DNA of 7,265 nt from positions 1 to 7,265 of the forward strand of contig PWHA01000055.1 in NCBI GenBank assembly GCA_003554685.1, written 5' to 3'. Shown here one piece after another: positions 1 through 6,819 of this stretch; positions within the stretch are counted from its first letter, which is position 1, and the number at the start of each line of letters is the position of its first letter. This stretch comes from Halanaerobiaceae bacterium. Lineage in GTDB: Bacteria > Bacillota > Halanaerobiia > Halanaerobiales > Halarsenatibacteraceae. The position numbers and the translations under genes were made by a program. Below the pieces are notes generated by a model, which did not search any database, had not been told where the DNA came from, and saw only the letters and a program-made list of their open reading frames with translations.

Positions 1-170
1 ATGAGCAGTGCCTCAAGTCCGTGATCAACAAAAAGTGTGAGGATATTTATGATACTCTGCTGGATATTTTTGCAGTTGCCGAGGCCGAGCAGGTTCTGCC
101 CCATAAAGCAGCCGATCAGATTGTGGAACAACGGCTGGCAATGGTAGAGAAGATTAATTCCCTGAGATGA
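1..170 (+). CDS. Glu/Leu/Phe/Val dehydrogenase family protein, C-terminal fragment (5' end outside window)
   Basis: The reading frame whose first complete codon is at base 3 is open from the left edge to TGA at 168-170 and gives 55 residues. It contains IYDTLLDIFAVAE followed by LPHKAADQIVEQRL. The pattern K-A-A-D-x-x-x-E-x-R matches the C-terminal helix of leucine dehydrogenases and related amino-acid dehydrogenases, which oxidatively deaminate amino acids with NAD(P) in the cytoplasm. Neither the catalytic lysine region nor the Rossmann fold is in the window, so leucine versus glutamate specificity cannot be decided. Codons are GC-rich, like those of the next gene, which begins 61 bases downstream with no terminator between them, so co-transcription is likely. 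The family call rests only on this short C-terminal motif. Confidence 0.7.
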   Translation, partial: EQCLKSVINKKCEDIYDTLLDIFAVAEAEQVLPHKAADQIVEQRLAMVEKINSLR

Positions 171-231
171 TTTTCAGGTGATTATCCGGGCGAAAAATTT
201 TAAAAATAATTTCAAGAAGGGGGAATACAGA

Positions 232-1491
232 ATGAGAGAAAACCTGAAAATTGACAGCTCTGTGCTTGAAGAGGTTAATGATCTTCTGGTTGATATTGAT
301 AATGATCTGGTTTATGATTTGAAAAGAGTGGTCGGGAAATATGGCACTTCCGAGCAGATCAATGCTAAAGCCCGACAGGCCAGAAAGCTTGATAATTTGC
401 TGGAAAGATTGAAGAACCTGGGCACAACCTATTATGAAGATTTGCAGTGGTTGAAGGCCGAGCGGGATAAAGGATCCTTCGTCTCAATTTCAGATTACCG
501 CCGTCAGATTATGGGAGAAGCAGCCGACCGGACTTATTTTCAAGAGGATAAGGCCGTCACCCTGGAAATCAGTGCTCTGCAGTATTTTCCCTGGCTGATC
601 AGAGAAGCTGAACAGGCTATTGATAATCAGGAGATTATGCCAGGCCGCTACATCCGGGTTCGGAAGATGAAAGAGCAGGAGGAAGATGACGGCGATATCC
701 TGGCTGTGGCTGCTGCCATGCAGATCATCGGAGCCAGTTATGTCGAAACGCTGGATACCCGGGGAACCGATGGCTCCAATGTTCATCTCGGCGGTCCTGA
801 GACGATCACCGGCTATTTCGGCGGAGTCGGCATGCCTAATGACCACGCGCTGAAATGGGTGGATGAGCTTCTGTATTACTATACCAATTACGGCATCAAT
901 CAGGTTCTCAATGTCAATCCGGGAACCGTGCTGCTGGGGTATCTGCTTTATAAAATGGGAATAGATATTACCTTTAAAATTTCAGTCTTTATGGGGAATG
1001 ATAATCCCTATGCTGTCTATTGGACACTGCTGCTGGCCAAACTGCTCTCCCGGGAAGACGGCTCCACTCCGCTGGTGGGCTTTAATCTCAGCAATTCCGT
1101 GGATGCTGATACCCTGCGGAAGACTTCCAAAATCCGCAAACAGCTGGGCCTGGAAAATAATGTTCGGATTGAACACCACATCACCGAAACCCGCAAAAGC
1201 ATAGTCCGTCAGCCCTACAACCGCCGCGATGATCTCCTGGAGGTAGCTCCCGAAGTACCCAATATTGCTGCCAAGCATGAGGGAGGAGAGATTGAAGTTG
1301 AGGATCAGCGCGAGCATCCCTCGGATATCCTGGACTACTTCCGGGATAAGGAAGAGATTCTGGAAAAGGGAGAGATGGAGCAGCTGGAACAGAACTATCT
1401 GGATAAGCATCTGGCTGTTAATAAGACGGCGGAGGCATTGACCGAGAAGGGACTTTCTTTTATTGCAGCCCGGAGGCTGCACAGGCGGTAG
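232..1491 (+). CDS. Uncharacterised 419-residue cytoplasmic protein
   Basis: I do not recognise a characterised family. The ATG at 232 is preferred because a strong AAGAAGGGGG ribosome binding site (about 214-223) precedes it by 8 bases. An in-frame GTG at 178 would add 18 residues but has no good site. There is no signal peptide and no clear membrane segment. Residues 1-150 look helical and charged. A glycine-rich centre follows, with DTRGTDGSN at 176-183 and GGPETITGYFGG at 187-198. Next come alternating hydrophobic strands and helices: QVLNVNPGTVLLGYLLY at 224-240, ITFKISVFMGND at 246-257, PLVGFNLSNSVD at 280-291, VRIEHHITETR at 311-321. This resembles part of a TIM barrel, which is inference only. 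The C-terminus is acidic and coiled-coil-like (about 355-395), ending in a basic tail. The gene lies behind an amino-acid dehydrogenase and before a terminator, so a role in amino-acid metabolism is possible but unproven. Codon use is GC-rich, unlike the operon downstream. Confidence 0.85.
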   Translation: MRENLKIDSSVLEEVNDLLVDIDNDLVYDLKRVVGKYGTSEQINAKARQARKLDNLLERLKNLGTTYYEDLQWLKAERDKGSFVSISDYRRQIMGEAADRTYFQEDKAVTLEISALQYFPWLIREAEQAIDNQEIMPGRYIRVRKMKEQEEDDGDILAVAAAMQIIGASYVETLDTRGTDGSNVHLGGPETITGYFGGVGMPNDHALKWVDELLYYYTNYGINQVLNVNPGTVLLGYLLYKMGIDITFKISVFMGNDNPYAVYWTLLLAKLLSREDGSTPLVGFNLSNSVDADTLRKTSKIRKQLGLENNVRIEHHITETRKSIVRQPYNRRDDLLEVAPEVPNIAAKHEGGEIEVEDQREHPSDILDYFRDKEEILEKGEMEQLEQNYLDKHLAVNKTAEALTEKGLSFIAARRLHRR

Positions 1492-1541
1492 GTGCTAAAT
1501 TTTAGCTTTATTTATCTTTACAATAATATATTTTTAATCTA

Positions 1542-1575
1542 CCCCGATTAGGTCGCTTATTCGGGGATTTTCTTT
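1542..1575 (+). terminator. Rho-independent terminator of the upstream operon
   Basis: The arms CCCCGATTA (1542-1550) and TATTCGGGG (1558-1566) pair with a single T-T mismatch around a seven-base loop. The run ATTTTCTTTT follows directly. It lies 50 bases after the stop of the uncharacterised gene and points along the + strand, so it should end the dehydrogenase-family transcript and insulate it from the operon beginning at 1970. Confidence 0.8.
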
Positions 1576-1969
1576 TAATTCAAAATTTTTCAAAAGAATA
1601 AGCAGGATTTTTCTTTTCTTTATTTAATTATATAAATAGAAAAATAAAATACTATTTTATAATAAAAAACAAAAAGTTTTGTTTAAGATTAATTCTTAAA
1701 TTTTAATTGAGAAATTGACAATTGAGTAAAGTAAGCACCTTAAAGTTGGCAAATAATCATTAATGTATCAGATAGATGTTGATTATGTTAGCTAATTTTA
1801 AAATAAACTCTGTAAAACTAAACACAATTTTACATTATAAAAAAACAAATAGGAGGGTGATAGCAAGAAGCCTATAGTGTTAACTTTTAATTAATCTGGC
1901 AAGGAGTTGAATTTGTGATTAATTAATATATTAGTAATTGATAAAAAGTTAATAAGGAGGAATCAAAAC
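1576..1969 (+). promoter_or_regulatory. Gene-free AT-rich control region ahead of the sugar operon
   Basis: No ORF of credible length lies here on either strand. The stretch is strongly AT-rich and most likely carries the promoter of the aldehyde dehydrogenase-transporter operon. Candidate hexamers are TTGACA at 1715-1720, which has no good -10 at normal spacing; TTGATT at 1779-1784 with AATAAA at 1802-1807 (17-base spacer); and an isolated TAAAAT at 1799-1804. None is convincing alone. An inverted repeat at 1811-1834 and a ribosome-binding-site-like AGGAGGGTGATA at 1851-1862 are described separately. The true site for the downstream gene is AAGGAGG at 1954-1960, nine bases before its ATG. 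Confidence 0.5.
1811..1834. promoter_or_regulatory. Inverted repeat, possible operator
   Basis: TGTAAAA at 1811-1817 and its perfect reverse complement TTTTACA at 1828-1834 flank a ten-base spacer, so the arms are 17 bases apart centre to centre, about one and a half helical turns. The pair lies just downstream of the possible -35/-10 pair at 1779/1802, where a bound repressor would block transcription. It lacks the central CG of a CcpA cre site. Chance occurrence in such AT-rich sequence is a real alternative, and the regulator is unknown. Confidence 0.3.
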
Positions 1970-3403
1970 ATGAAAATGTACATTAATGGCGAATGGAGTG
2001 AATCAAATAGCGGTGAAGAAATTGCTGTTTACAATTCTTATAATGGAGAAAAAATTGATGCGGTTCCTTCAGCAACTAGAGATGAAGCCGGGTATGCCAT
2101 AAAGAAAGCTCAAGAAGGCAAAGAAGAAATGAAAAACATGGCTGCTCATGAAAGAAGAGATAAACTAATAAAAGTTGCAGAATTGATAAGGAAAGACAAA
2201 GAAGAGCTTGCCAAATTATTAGCCCGTGAAAATGGCAAACCAATTATTCAAACTGAAGAAGAAGTAGAGTGTGCTGCTTATATTTATGAAAGCTTTGCTG
2301 AAGAAGCTAAAAGAATTATGGGTTCTTCAATACCCATGGATGCCCAACCTGGCCTTGAAAATAATTTTTCTGTTGTGGTTAAAGAACCAGTGGGTGTTGT
2401 CGGGGCAATAATTCCTTTTAATTATCCAGTCGAGCTTTCTGCTCATAAAATTGCTCCAGCTTTAGCTGCTGGTAATGCTGTCATTGCTAAACCACCAGCT
2501 TCCTGTCCCTTAACCACTTTAAAAATCGCTGAAATAATTGAGAAAGCTGGTATTCCCGGAACAGCATTTCAGATGATTACGGGCAGGGGTTCTGTGGTAG
2601 GTGAAGAATTGGCCCGCTCTTCTGGTGTAGACCTTATTACTTTAACCGGAAGTACAGAAACTGGAAAACTTGTTGGTAAAATGGCTATGGAAAATGTAAA
2701 AAGAGTTTTAATGGAGCTGGGAGCTGTTGATGCAACTCTGATTTTTGCCGATGCTGATTTAGAAAAAGCTGCTCAGGCGATAATTGAAGGACGACTTTCA
2801 AGAGGTAATGGCCAGATTTGTTGTGCTGTTAAAAGAGTATTAGTTGAAGATAAAATTTTTGAGGAATTTACTGATTTGCTTGTTAAGAAAACCTCTTCTC
2901 TAAAAATTGGCGATCCTTTAGAAAGAGATACTGATGTTGGGCCATTAATAGATGAAAGTTCTGCTATTGAAGTTCAAAAAAGCATCGAAAAAGATTTAGA
3001 AAATGGGGCAGAAGTTTTAGTAGGTGGAACCAGAGAAGATGCTGTCTATCATCCTACAGTAATTAATCAGATTAATCCTGACATGAATATTTTTAAAGAA
3101 GAAATTTTTGGTCCGGTTGTTCCATTGGTTTCCTTTGAAACTGAAGAAGAAGCCCTGCAATTGGCAAATGATAGTGTTTATGGTTTGCAGGCGGGAGTAT
3201 TTACTAATAATGTCAGCAGAGCTATTAGAGTTTCTCATAAACTAGATACCGGTGGAGTAATAGTTAACTGGTCAGGAGCCTTACGGGCAGCAAACCTGCC
3301 CTTTGGTGGGCAGAAGATGAGTGGTTTGGGACGAGAAGGCATTCACCACACAATTGATGAAATGACAGAAACAAAAAGCATTGTGTTCCATGATGTATTT
3401 TAG
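1970..3403 (+). CDS. NAD(P)-dependent aldehyde dehydrogenase, GAPN-like
   Basis: This full-length 477-residue ALDH-superfamily enzyme oxidises an aldehyde to its acid in the cytoplasm. Visible landmarks are the oxyanion Asn151 (PFNYP), KPPA at 174-177, GSTETG at 227-232, general base Glu249 (MELG), nucleophile Cys284 (GQICCA), EEIFGPV at 377-383, PFGG at 444-447 and SGLGREG at 451-457. KPPA replaces the KPSE typical of NAD-preferring members and recalls KPPT of NADP-using GAPN, so NADP use is plausible. AVKRVLV after the nucleophile, YGLQ at 404-407 and the C-terminal TIDEMTETKSIVF also recall GAPN. However, the residue before Cys284 is Ile rather than the Arg I recall in GAPN (GQRC), and ELGGK has become ELGAV, so glyceraldehyde-3-phosphate specificity is doubtful. 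The gene leads the transporter-aldolase operon, and its substrate may be the aldehyde released by that aldolase. The start has AAGGAGG nine bases upstream. Confidence 0.93.
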   Translation: MKMYINGEWSESNSGEEIAVYNSYNGEKIDAVPSATRDEAGYAIKKAQEGKEEMKNMAAHERRDKLIKVAELIRKDKEELAKLLARENGKPIIQTEEEVECAAYIYESFAEEAKRIMGSSIPMDAQPGLENNFSVVVKEPVGVVGAIIPFNYPVELSAHKIAPALAAGNAVIAKPPASCPLTTLKIAEIIEKAGIPGTAFQMITGRGSVVGEELARSSGVDLITLTGSTETGKLVGKMAMENVKRVLMELGAVDATLIFADADLEKAAQAIIEGRLSRGNGQICCAVKRVLVEDKIFEEFTDLLVKKTSSLKIGDPLERDTDVGPLIDESSAIEVQKSIEKDLENGAEVLVGGTREDAVYHPTVINQINPDMNIFKEEIFGPVVPLVSFETEEEALQLANDSVYGLQAGVFTNNVSRAIRVSHKLDTGGVIVNWSGALRAANLPFGGQKMSGLGREGIHHTIDEMTETKSIVFHDVF

Positions 3404-3531
3404 AATTTTCTGGAACATTAAGGGAGGTGATATTAACAGATCTTACCACAGGGAATTGGCTTGATTGGTTGTGGAAGTAGGTCGTAACTTTTTTAAAAAC
3501 CAGCAAAATTTCAGAAAGGGGCTGAAAAACT
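3404..3531 (+). other. 128-base spacer with an orphan ribosome-binding-site-like motif
   Basis: The spacer between the dehydrogenase and binding-protein genes holds AGGGAGGTGATA at 3421-3432, near-perfectly complementary to the 16S rRNA tail, with no start codon at usable distance. The only ORF touching it is 17 codons (GTG 3427 to TAG 3478-3480), whose start overlaps the motif, so translation is improbable. The real site for the next gene is the weaker AGAAAGGGG at about 3513-3521. No convincing terminator is seen, so read-through from the dehydrogenase gene is expected. Confidence 0.4.
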
Positions 3532-4884
3532 GTGAGAAAAAATTCCAAAATTACTACTATTTTGGTAATGATTCTCCTGCTTTTTATTCTATCTGGAAAT
3601 GGCTCTATTCTGGCAGAGAGGCCTTATGAAGGTGTAGAAATCTCTATAGGTCTTCTTGATAGAAGTATATCAGATGCCTTGAGACCATATTTTGGAGAGT
3701 TTGAAGAGGAAACCGGGGCCTCTATTTATATGGAACAGCATGCTTTTGACAGTCTCCATGACAAAATGATGTTGGAATTTGCCGCTGGTACTGGATATTT
3801 TGATATTGTCTATAATTCTCCAGGGTACATGGGAACTTTAATTGAAAATGATTATATCCTGCCATTGGATGATTATTTTGAAGAATATGATATAGATCAG
3901 GATCAATTTCTTTCTGCAGCATTTGAAATTAACAGGCATGTAGGTGATGAAACCTGGGGGTTCCCTTATTTATCTGATACAACAGTAATGTTTTACCGGG
4001 AAGATCTGTTCAATGATCCTGAATATCAAGAAGAATTTGAAGAAGAATATGGCTATGAATTAGATGTTCCTGAAACTACTGATGAATTTTTAGACGCAGC
4101 AGAATTTTTCACCAGAGATACTACTGGCGATGGGGATATAGACTTATATGGTTTCGGTTACCCTCAAATTGGAGTAGCTTATGGTAACTTATATATAATG
4201 CCATGGATCTGGACCTTTGGTGGCGAATACTATGATGACGAATTTAACTCAACCCTCGATCAACCAGAGGTTTTGGAAGCTGTAGAATTTGCAAAAGAAC
4301 TGCAGCAATATCAACCCGCTGGAGTACTTGGCTGGGAGTATGGAGAACATTTTACTCGGTTTGTTGAAGGAGATTTAGCTATGTCTGCCGGCTGGTTCCA
4401 TATGGGTCTGGAAGTTAATGACCCTGATATTTCTGATGTAGCTGGAGATGTTGGCTATACTACCATGCCCTATGCACCAGATAGCGGTCTGGAGACTGGC
4501 AAAACTGTACTGGGAGGCGGAGGTCTGGCAATTGCGGCAGACTCTGAAAACCCAGATGCTGCCTTTGAGTATCTAAAATGGATGTTTGGCGACCAGGACC
4601 GTGCAGTAGAGTGGTTCCTGGAAGCTGGAGGATTTACCATGCCTGCTGTGTTAGAAGATCCCGCTGTAAAGGAAACCTATCCCTGGGCTACTGACTTCTT
4701 CCCTGTAGCCAATTTTGCTCTGGATAATATGGCTAAACAGCGGCCAACTTTACCAGAAGCTCACTCTATTTTCGAGGTTACTTCGGAAATGTGGCATAAT
4801 GTGGCTATGGGTGCCCAGACTCCAGAAGAGGCTGTCCGGACAGCCCATCAAAGATTAAATGATATATTAGAACCCAGGCAATAG
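3532..4884 (+). CDS. Extracellular sugar-binding protein of an ABC transporter (family 1, MalE-like)
   Basis: This 450-residue protein captures a carbohydrate outside the membrane and delivers it to the two permeases encoded downstream. Translation starts at GTG, because this start is needed for the full signal peptide: basic RKNSK, a hydrophobic core at about 8-20, and probable cleavage after Ala28 (SILA). No lipobox cysteine is seen, so it is not an obvious lipoprotein and how it is retained at the surface is unclear. Typical family features are YFDIVYNSPGYMGTLIEND at 89-107, WGFPYLSDTTVMFYREDLF at 142-160, a DTTGDGDID loop at 196-204 that resembles an EF-hand calcium loop, and EGDLAMSAGWFHM at 279-291. 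By hand count about 87 Asp/Glu face 21 Lys/Arg, with an acidic cluster at 163-190. This strong acidity suits a protein exposed to high salt. Aromatic residues (WIW, WFH, GWEY) could line a sugar cleft. The exact ligand cannot be read from the sequence. Confidence 0.93.
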   Translation: MRKNSKITTILVMILLLFILSGNGSILAERPYEGVEISIGLLDRSISDALRPYFGEFEEETGASIYMEQHAFDSLHDKMMLEFAAGTGYFDIVYNSPGYMGTLIENDYILPLDDYFEEYDIDQDQFLSAAFEINRHVGDETWGFPYLSDTTVMFYREDLFNDPEYQEEFEEEYGYELDVPETTDEFLDAAEFFTRDTTGDGDIDLYGFGYPQIGVAYGNLYIMPWIWTFGGEYYDDEFNSTLDQPEVLEAVEFAKELQQYQPAGVLGWEYGEHFTRFVEGDLAMSAGWFHMGLEVNDPDISDVAGDVGYTTMPYAPDSGLETGKTVLGGGGLAIAADSENPDAAFEYLKWMFGDQDRAVEWFLEAGGFTMPAVLEDPAVKETYPWATDFFPVANFALDNMAKQRPTLPEAHSIFEVTSEMWHNVAMGAQTPEEAVRTAHQRLNDILEPRQ

Positions 4885-4897
4885 AACCCAGACAATC
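4870..4897 (+). repeat. 14-base imperfect tandem repeat across the binding-protein stop codon
   Basis: GAACCCAGGCAATA (4870-4883) is followed at once by GAACCCAGACAATC (4884-4897), with two mismatches. The TAG stop (4882-4884) straddles the junction. It looks like a small replication-slippage duplication at the end of the gene. No function is evident. Confidence 0.6.
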
Positions 4898-4938
4898 AGT
4901 TTTTTAGGCAAGTGAAATCCCAGAAAAGAATAATCTCA

Positions 4939-4980
4939 TTCTCCGGCATTCCCTGTTTTGGGTATGCCGGAGAACTTTTA
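4939..4980 (+). terminator. Strong hairpin between binding-protein and permease genes (attenuating terminator or mRNA-stabilising stem-loop)
   Basis: The arms 4939-4953 (TTCTCCGGCATTCCC) and 4960-4974 (GGGTATGCCGGAGAA) pair at 14 of 15 positions, with one T-T mismatch, around the loop TGTTTT. The hairpin is followed by CTTTTAAAA, a short T-run that makes a partial terminator plausible. It sits in the 178-base gap after the binding-protein gene. Such a stem commonly raises binding-protein mRNA over permease mRNA, by premature termination or by blocking 3' exonucleases. Full termination would need a separate promoter for the permeases, and none is obvious. Confidence 0.75.
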
Positions 4981-5062
4981 AAATCAGTTTTACCAGACAT
5001 TCCCAAACAACGATGTTATATGTTTCCTCCTATACCCTAATAAAAGTGGAGGTAAATTCAAT

Positions 5063-5950
5063 ATGATAGATAGACTCAAAGACAATATGTCAAGATATTC
5101 ATTTTTAATTCCCAGCCTGGTTGCCCTAGGTCTAGTAGCAGTATTTCCAGTAATCTATGCAGTAAGAAGCAGCTTTTACAGCTGGAATCTACATAGACCT
5201 GCCGCCCGGGAATTTGTGGGGTTCAACAACTTTGTTAAACTAGTTACTGATTATACCTATGTCAACTCAGTAAGTATAACTCTTTTATATACTGCGATTA
5301 CAGTTGGCTCAACTATGATTTTAGGTTTTCTTCTGGCTTTACTTTTGAAAAAACCTTTTAAAGGAAGAAATGTTGTTAGAGCATTATTAACTGTACCAAT
5401 GATAATGACCCAGGTAGTAATAGGCCTTAACTGGCGTGTATTTATGTGGGAGCCGGATTACGGTTTAATAAATTGGTTATTACGTTTGGTAGGTATTCGG
5501 GGTCCAGCCTGGGTTTCTTCTGTTCCCTTTGCCTTTATAGCTGCTGCAATCACCAATATCTGGTTTATGACCCCTCTGGTTATGATAATAATGGATGCAT
5601 CTTTAGCCAGCTTTCCTCAATCATTAGAGGATGCTGCTAAAATAGATGGAGCAAGTTACTGGCAAAGGATAATTTATGTTATTATACCAATTCTTAAAAG
5701 AACTTTTGCCTTTACCTTGTTATTAAGGATAACCATAGATTTTCGTATGTTTGATATAGTACATGTGCTTACCGGTGGGGGGCCAGCAAGAACAACTCAA
5801 TTGCTTAGTATATGGGTATATAATCAAGCCTTAAGGGTTAGTGATATGGGATATTCTAATGCAGGTGCTATCTTAATGATGGTAATAATTTCAATTATTT
5901 GCAGCATTATTGCCTATTTTGGTTTAATAAGGGGAGGAGAGCAAGCATGA
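5063..5950 (+). CDS. ABC sugar transporter permease, MalF/UgpA type
   Basis: This 295-residue inner-membrane subunit forms half of the translocation channel. About six hydrophobic segments are visible (roughly 12-34, 70-95, 105-125, 152-178, 213-225, 265-288). The cytoplasmic EAA loop that docks the ATPase is EDAAKIDGASYWQRII at 189-204 followed by IIP at 207-209. LTGGGPARTT at 236-245 is a signature of MalF-type sugar permeases. The ATG has GGAGGT ten to fifteen bases upstream. The stop overlaps the start of the second permease as ATGA, so the two are translationally coupled. With the binding protein and the second permease it makes a carbohydrate-uptake (CUT1-type) importer. No ATPase subunit is encoded in this window. 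Confidence 0.94.
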   Translation: MIDRLKDNMSRYSFLIPSLVALGLVAVFPVIYAVRSSFYSWNLHRPAAREFVGFNNFVKLVTDYTYVNSVSITLLYTAITVGSTMILGFLLALLLKKPFKGRNVVRALLTVPMIMTQVVIGLNWRVFMWEPDYGLINWLLRLVGIRGPAWVSSVPFAFIAAAITNIWFMTPLVMIIMDASLASFPQSLEDAAKIDGASYWQRIIYVIIPILKRTFAFTLLLRITIDFRMFDIVHVLTGGGPARTTQLLSIWVYNQALRVSDMGYSNAGAILMMVIISIICSIIAYFGLIRGGEQA

Positions 5951-6819
5951 GTAAAGTTTCTAGAAAAAATACTAACACTCCGAGATACTCAAAACTTAAA
6001 CCCCAATTACTGAAGTATTTGAAATTTATTGCTATTGGTATTGCAGTTTTAATAGCATTCTTTCCTTTTCTTTGGCTTTTAATGACTGCTTTTAAAAGCA
6101 TGGGTGATATCCAATCCCTACCCCCTAAAATAATATTTTCTCCAACTTTAGATAATTTTAGAGCAATTATGGATGCTAATTTTTTCAAGTATTTACAGAA
6201 CAGTTTAATATTAACCTTTAGTGGTGTATCTTTATCTATGATACTTGGAGTTCCTGCGGCTTTTGCTATTTCGAGACTCAAAATACCCTTTAAAGATGGC
6301 ATATTATTTTTTATCCTTGCCCTGAGATTTGTTCCATATATTGTCTTTGCCCTGCCACTTTTTTTATTATTTGTCGAGCGTGGATGGGTTGGCACCAGAT
6401 ATGGAGTTGTGATGGCTTATATTTTGATTAACCTTCCGCTTATTGTATGGTTAATGAAAGGTTTTTTTGATGAAATCCCCAAAGTAATTGATGAAGCAGC
6501 TGAAGTTGACGGCGCATCAAGATTTCAAATTTTTACCAGAATTATTTTGCCTTGTGCAAAACCTGGGATTGCCTGTGTTCTTATTCTTGCATTTATATTC
6601 ACCTGGAATGAATACCTTTTTGCCTTAATCTTGGCCGGTCGACATGCTCAGCCCCTTACTGTAGGTTTAACTCAATTTTTAGGAGGAATTGAATATGGGG
6701 TTAGATGGGGAGCTTTATCTGCCTGGTCATTTACTCTTGTTTTCCCAGTTGTTACCATTTCTCTTTTTGTTAATAAGTATCTGAGAAAAGGCTTTACAGG
6801 TGGAGGCTATAATAAATAG
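5947..6819 (+). CDS. ABC sugar transporter permease, MalG/UgpE type
   Basis: This is the second channel subunit, 290 residues from the ATG at 5947. That start overlaps the TGA of the first permease and has GGGGAGGAG at 5931-5939. The frame stays open further upstream to 5899, but that extension lies inside the first permease and has no better site. About six membrane segments are seen (roughly 27-47, 86-108, 117-142, 152-170, 204-228, 262-278). The EAA loop is IDEAAEVDGASRFQIF at 181-196, with ILP at 200-202 and KPG at 205-207. WNEYLFALIL at 220-229 is typical of the MalG side. A basic N-terminal tail (SRKNTNTPRYSKLKP) precedes the first membrane segment. The aldolase gene follows after 61 AT-rich bases with no terminator, which supports one operon. 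Confidence 0.94.
   Translation: MSKVSRKNTNTPRYSKLKPQLLKYLKFIAIGIAVLIAFFPFLWLLMTAFKSMGDIQSLPPKIIFSPTLDNFRAIMDANFFKYLQNSLILTFSGVSLSMILGVPAAFAISRLKIPFKDGILFFILALRFVPYIVFALPLFLLFVERGWVGTRYGVVMAYILINLPLIVWLMKGFFDEIPKVIDEAAEVDGASRFQIFTRIILPCAKPGIACVLILAFIFTWNEYLFALILAGRHAQPLTVGLTQFLGGIEYGVRWGALSAWSFTLVFPVVTISLFVNKYLRKGFTGGGYNK

Noticed and set aside
490..1482. Long minus-strand frames opposite the uncharacterised gene (490-846, 982-1482, 1017-1202)
   Set aside because: They lie wholly antisense to a gene with a clear start, ribosome binding site and terminator. Their translations show no domain, and they follow from its GC-rich codon pattern.
1811..1824. TGTAAAACTAAACA as a CcpA catabolite-response element
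   Set aside because: It lacks the central CG and matches only the outer positions of the consensus.
3427..3480. 17-codon frame starting at GTG behind AGGGAGG
   Set aside because: The start codon overlaps the ribosome-binding motif itself, leaving no spacing, and the peptide has no recognisable feature.
3471..3490. Resemblance of GAAGTAGGTCGTAAC to the GTCGTAAC near the 3' end of 16S rRNA
   Set aside because: Only about eight bases match, and no flanking rRNA sequence is present.
5907..6395. 162-residue minus-strand frame opposite the second permease
   Set aside because: It overlaps a complete permease with an intact EAA loop, and its lysine/isoleucine-rich translation looks like a shadow.
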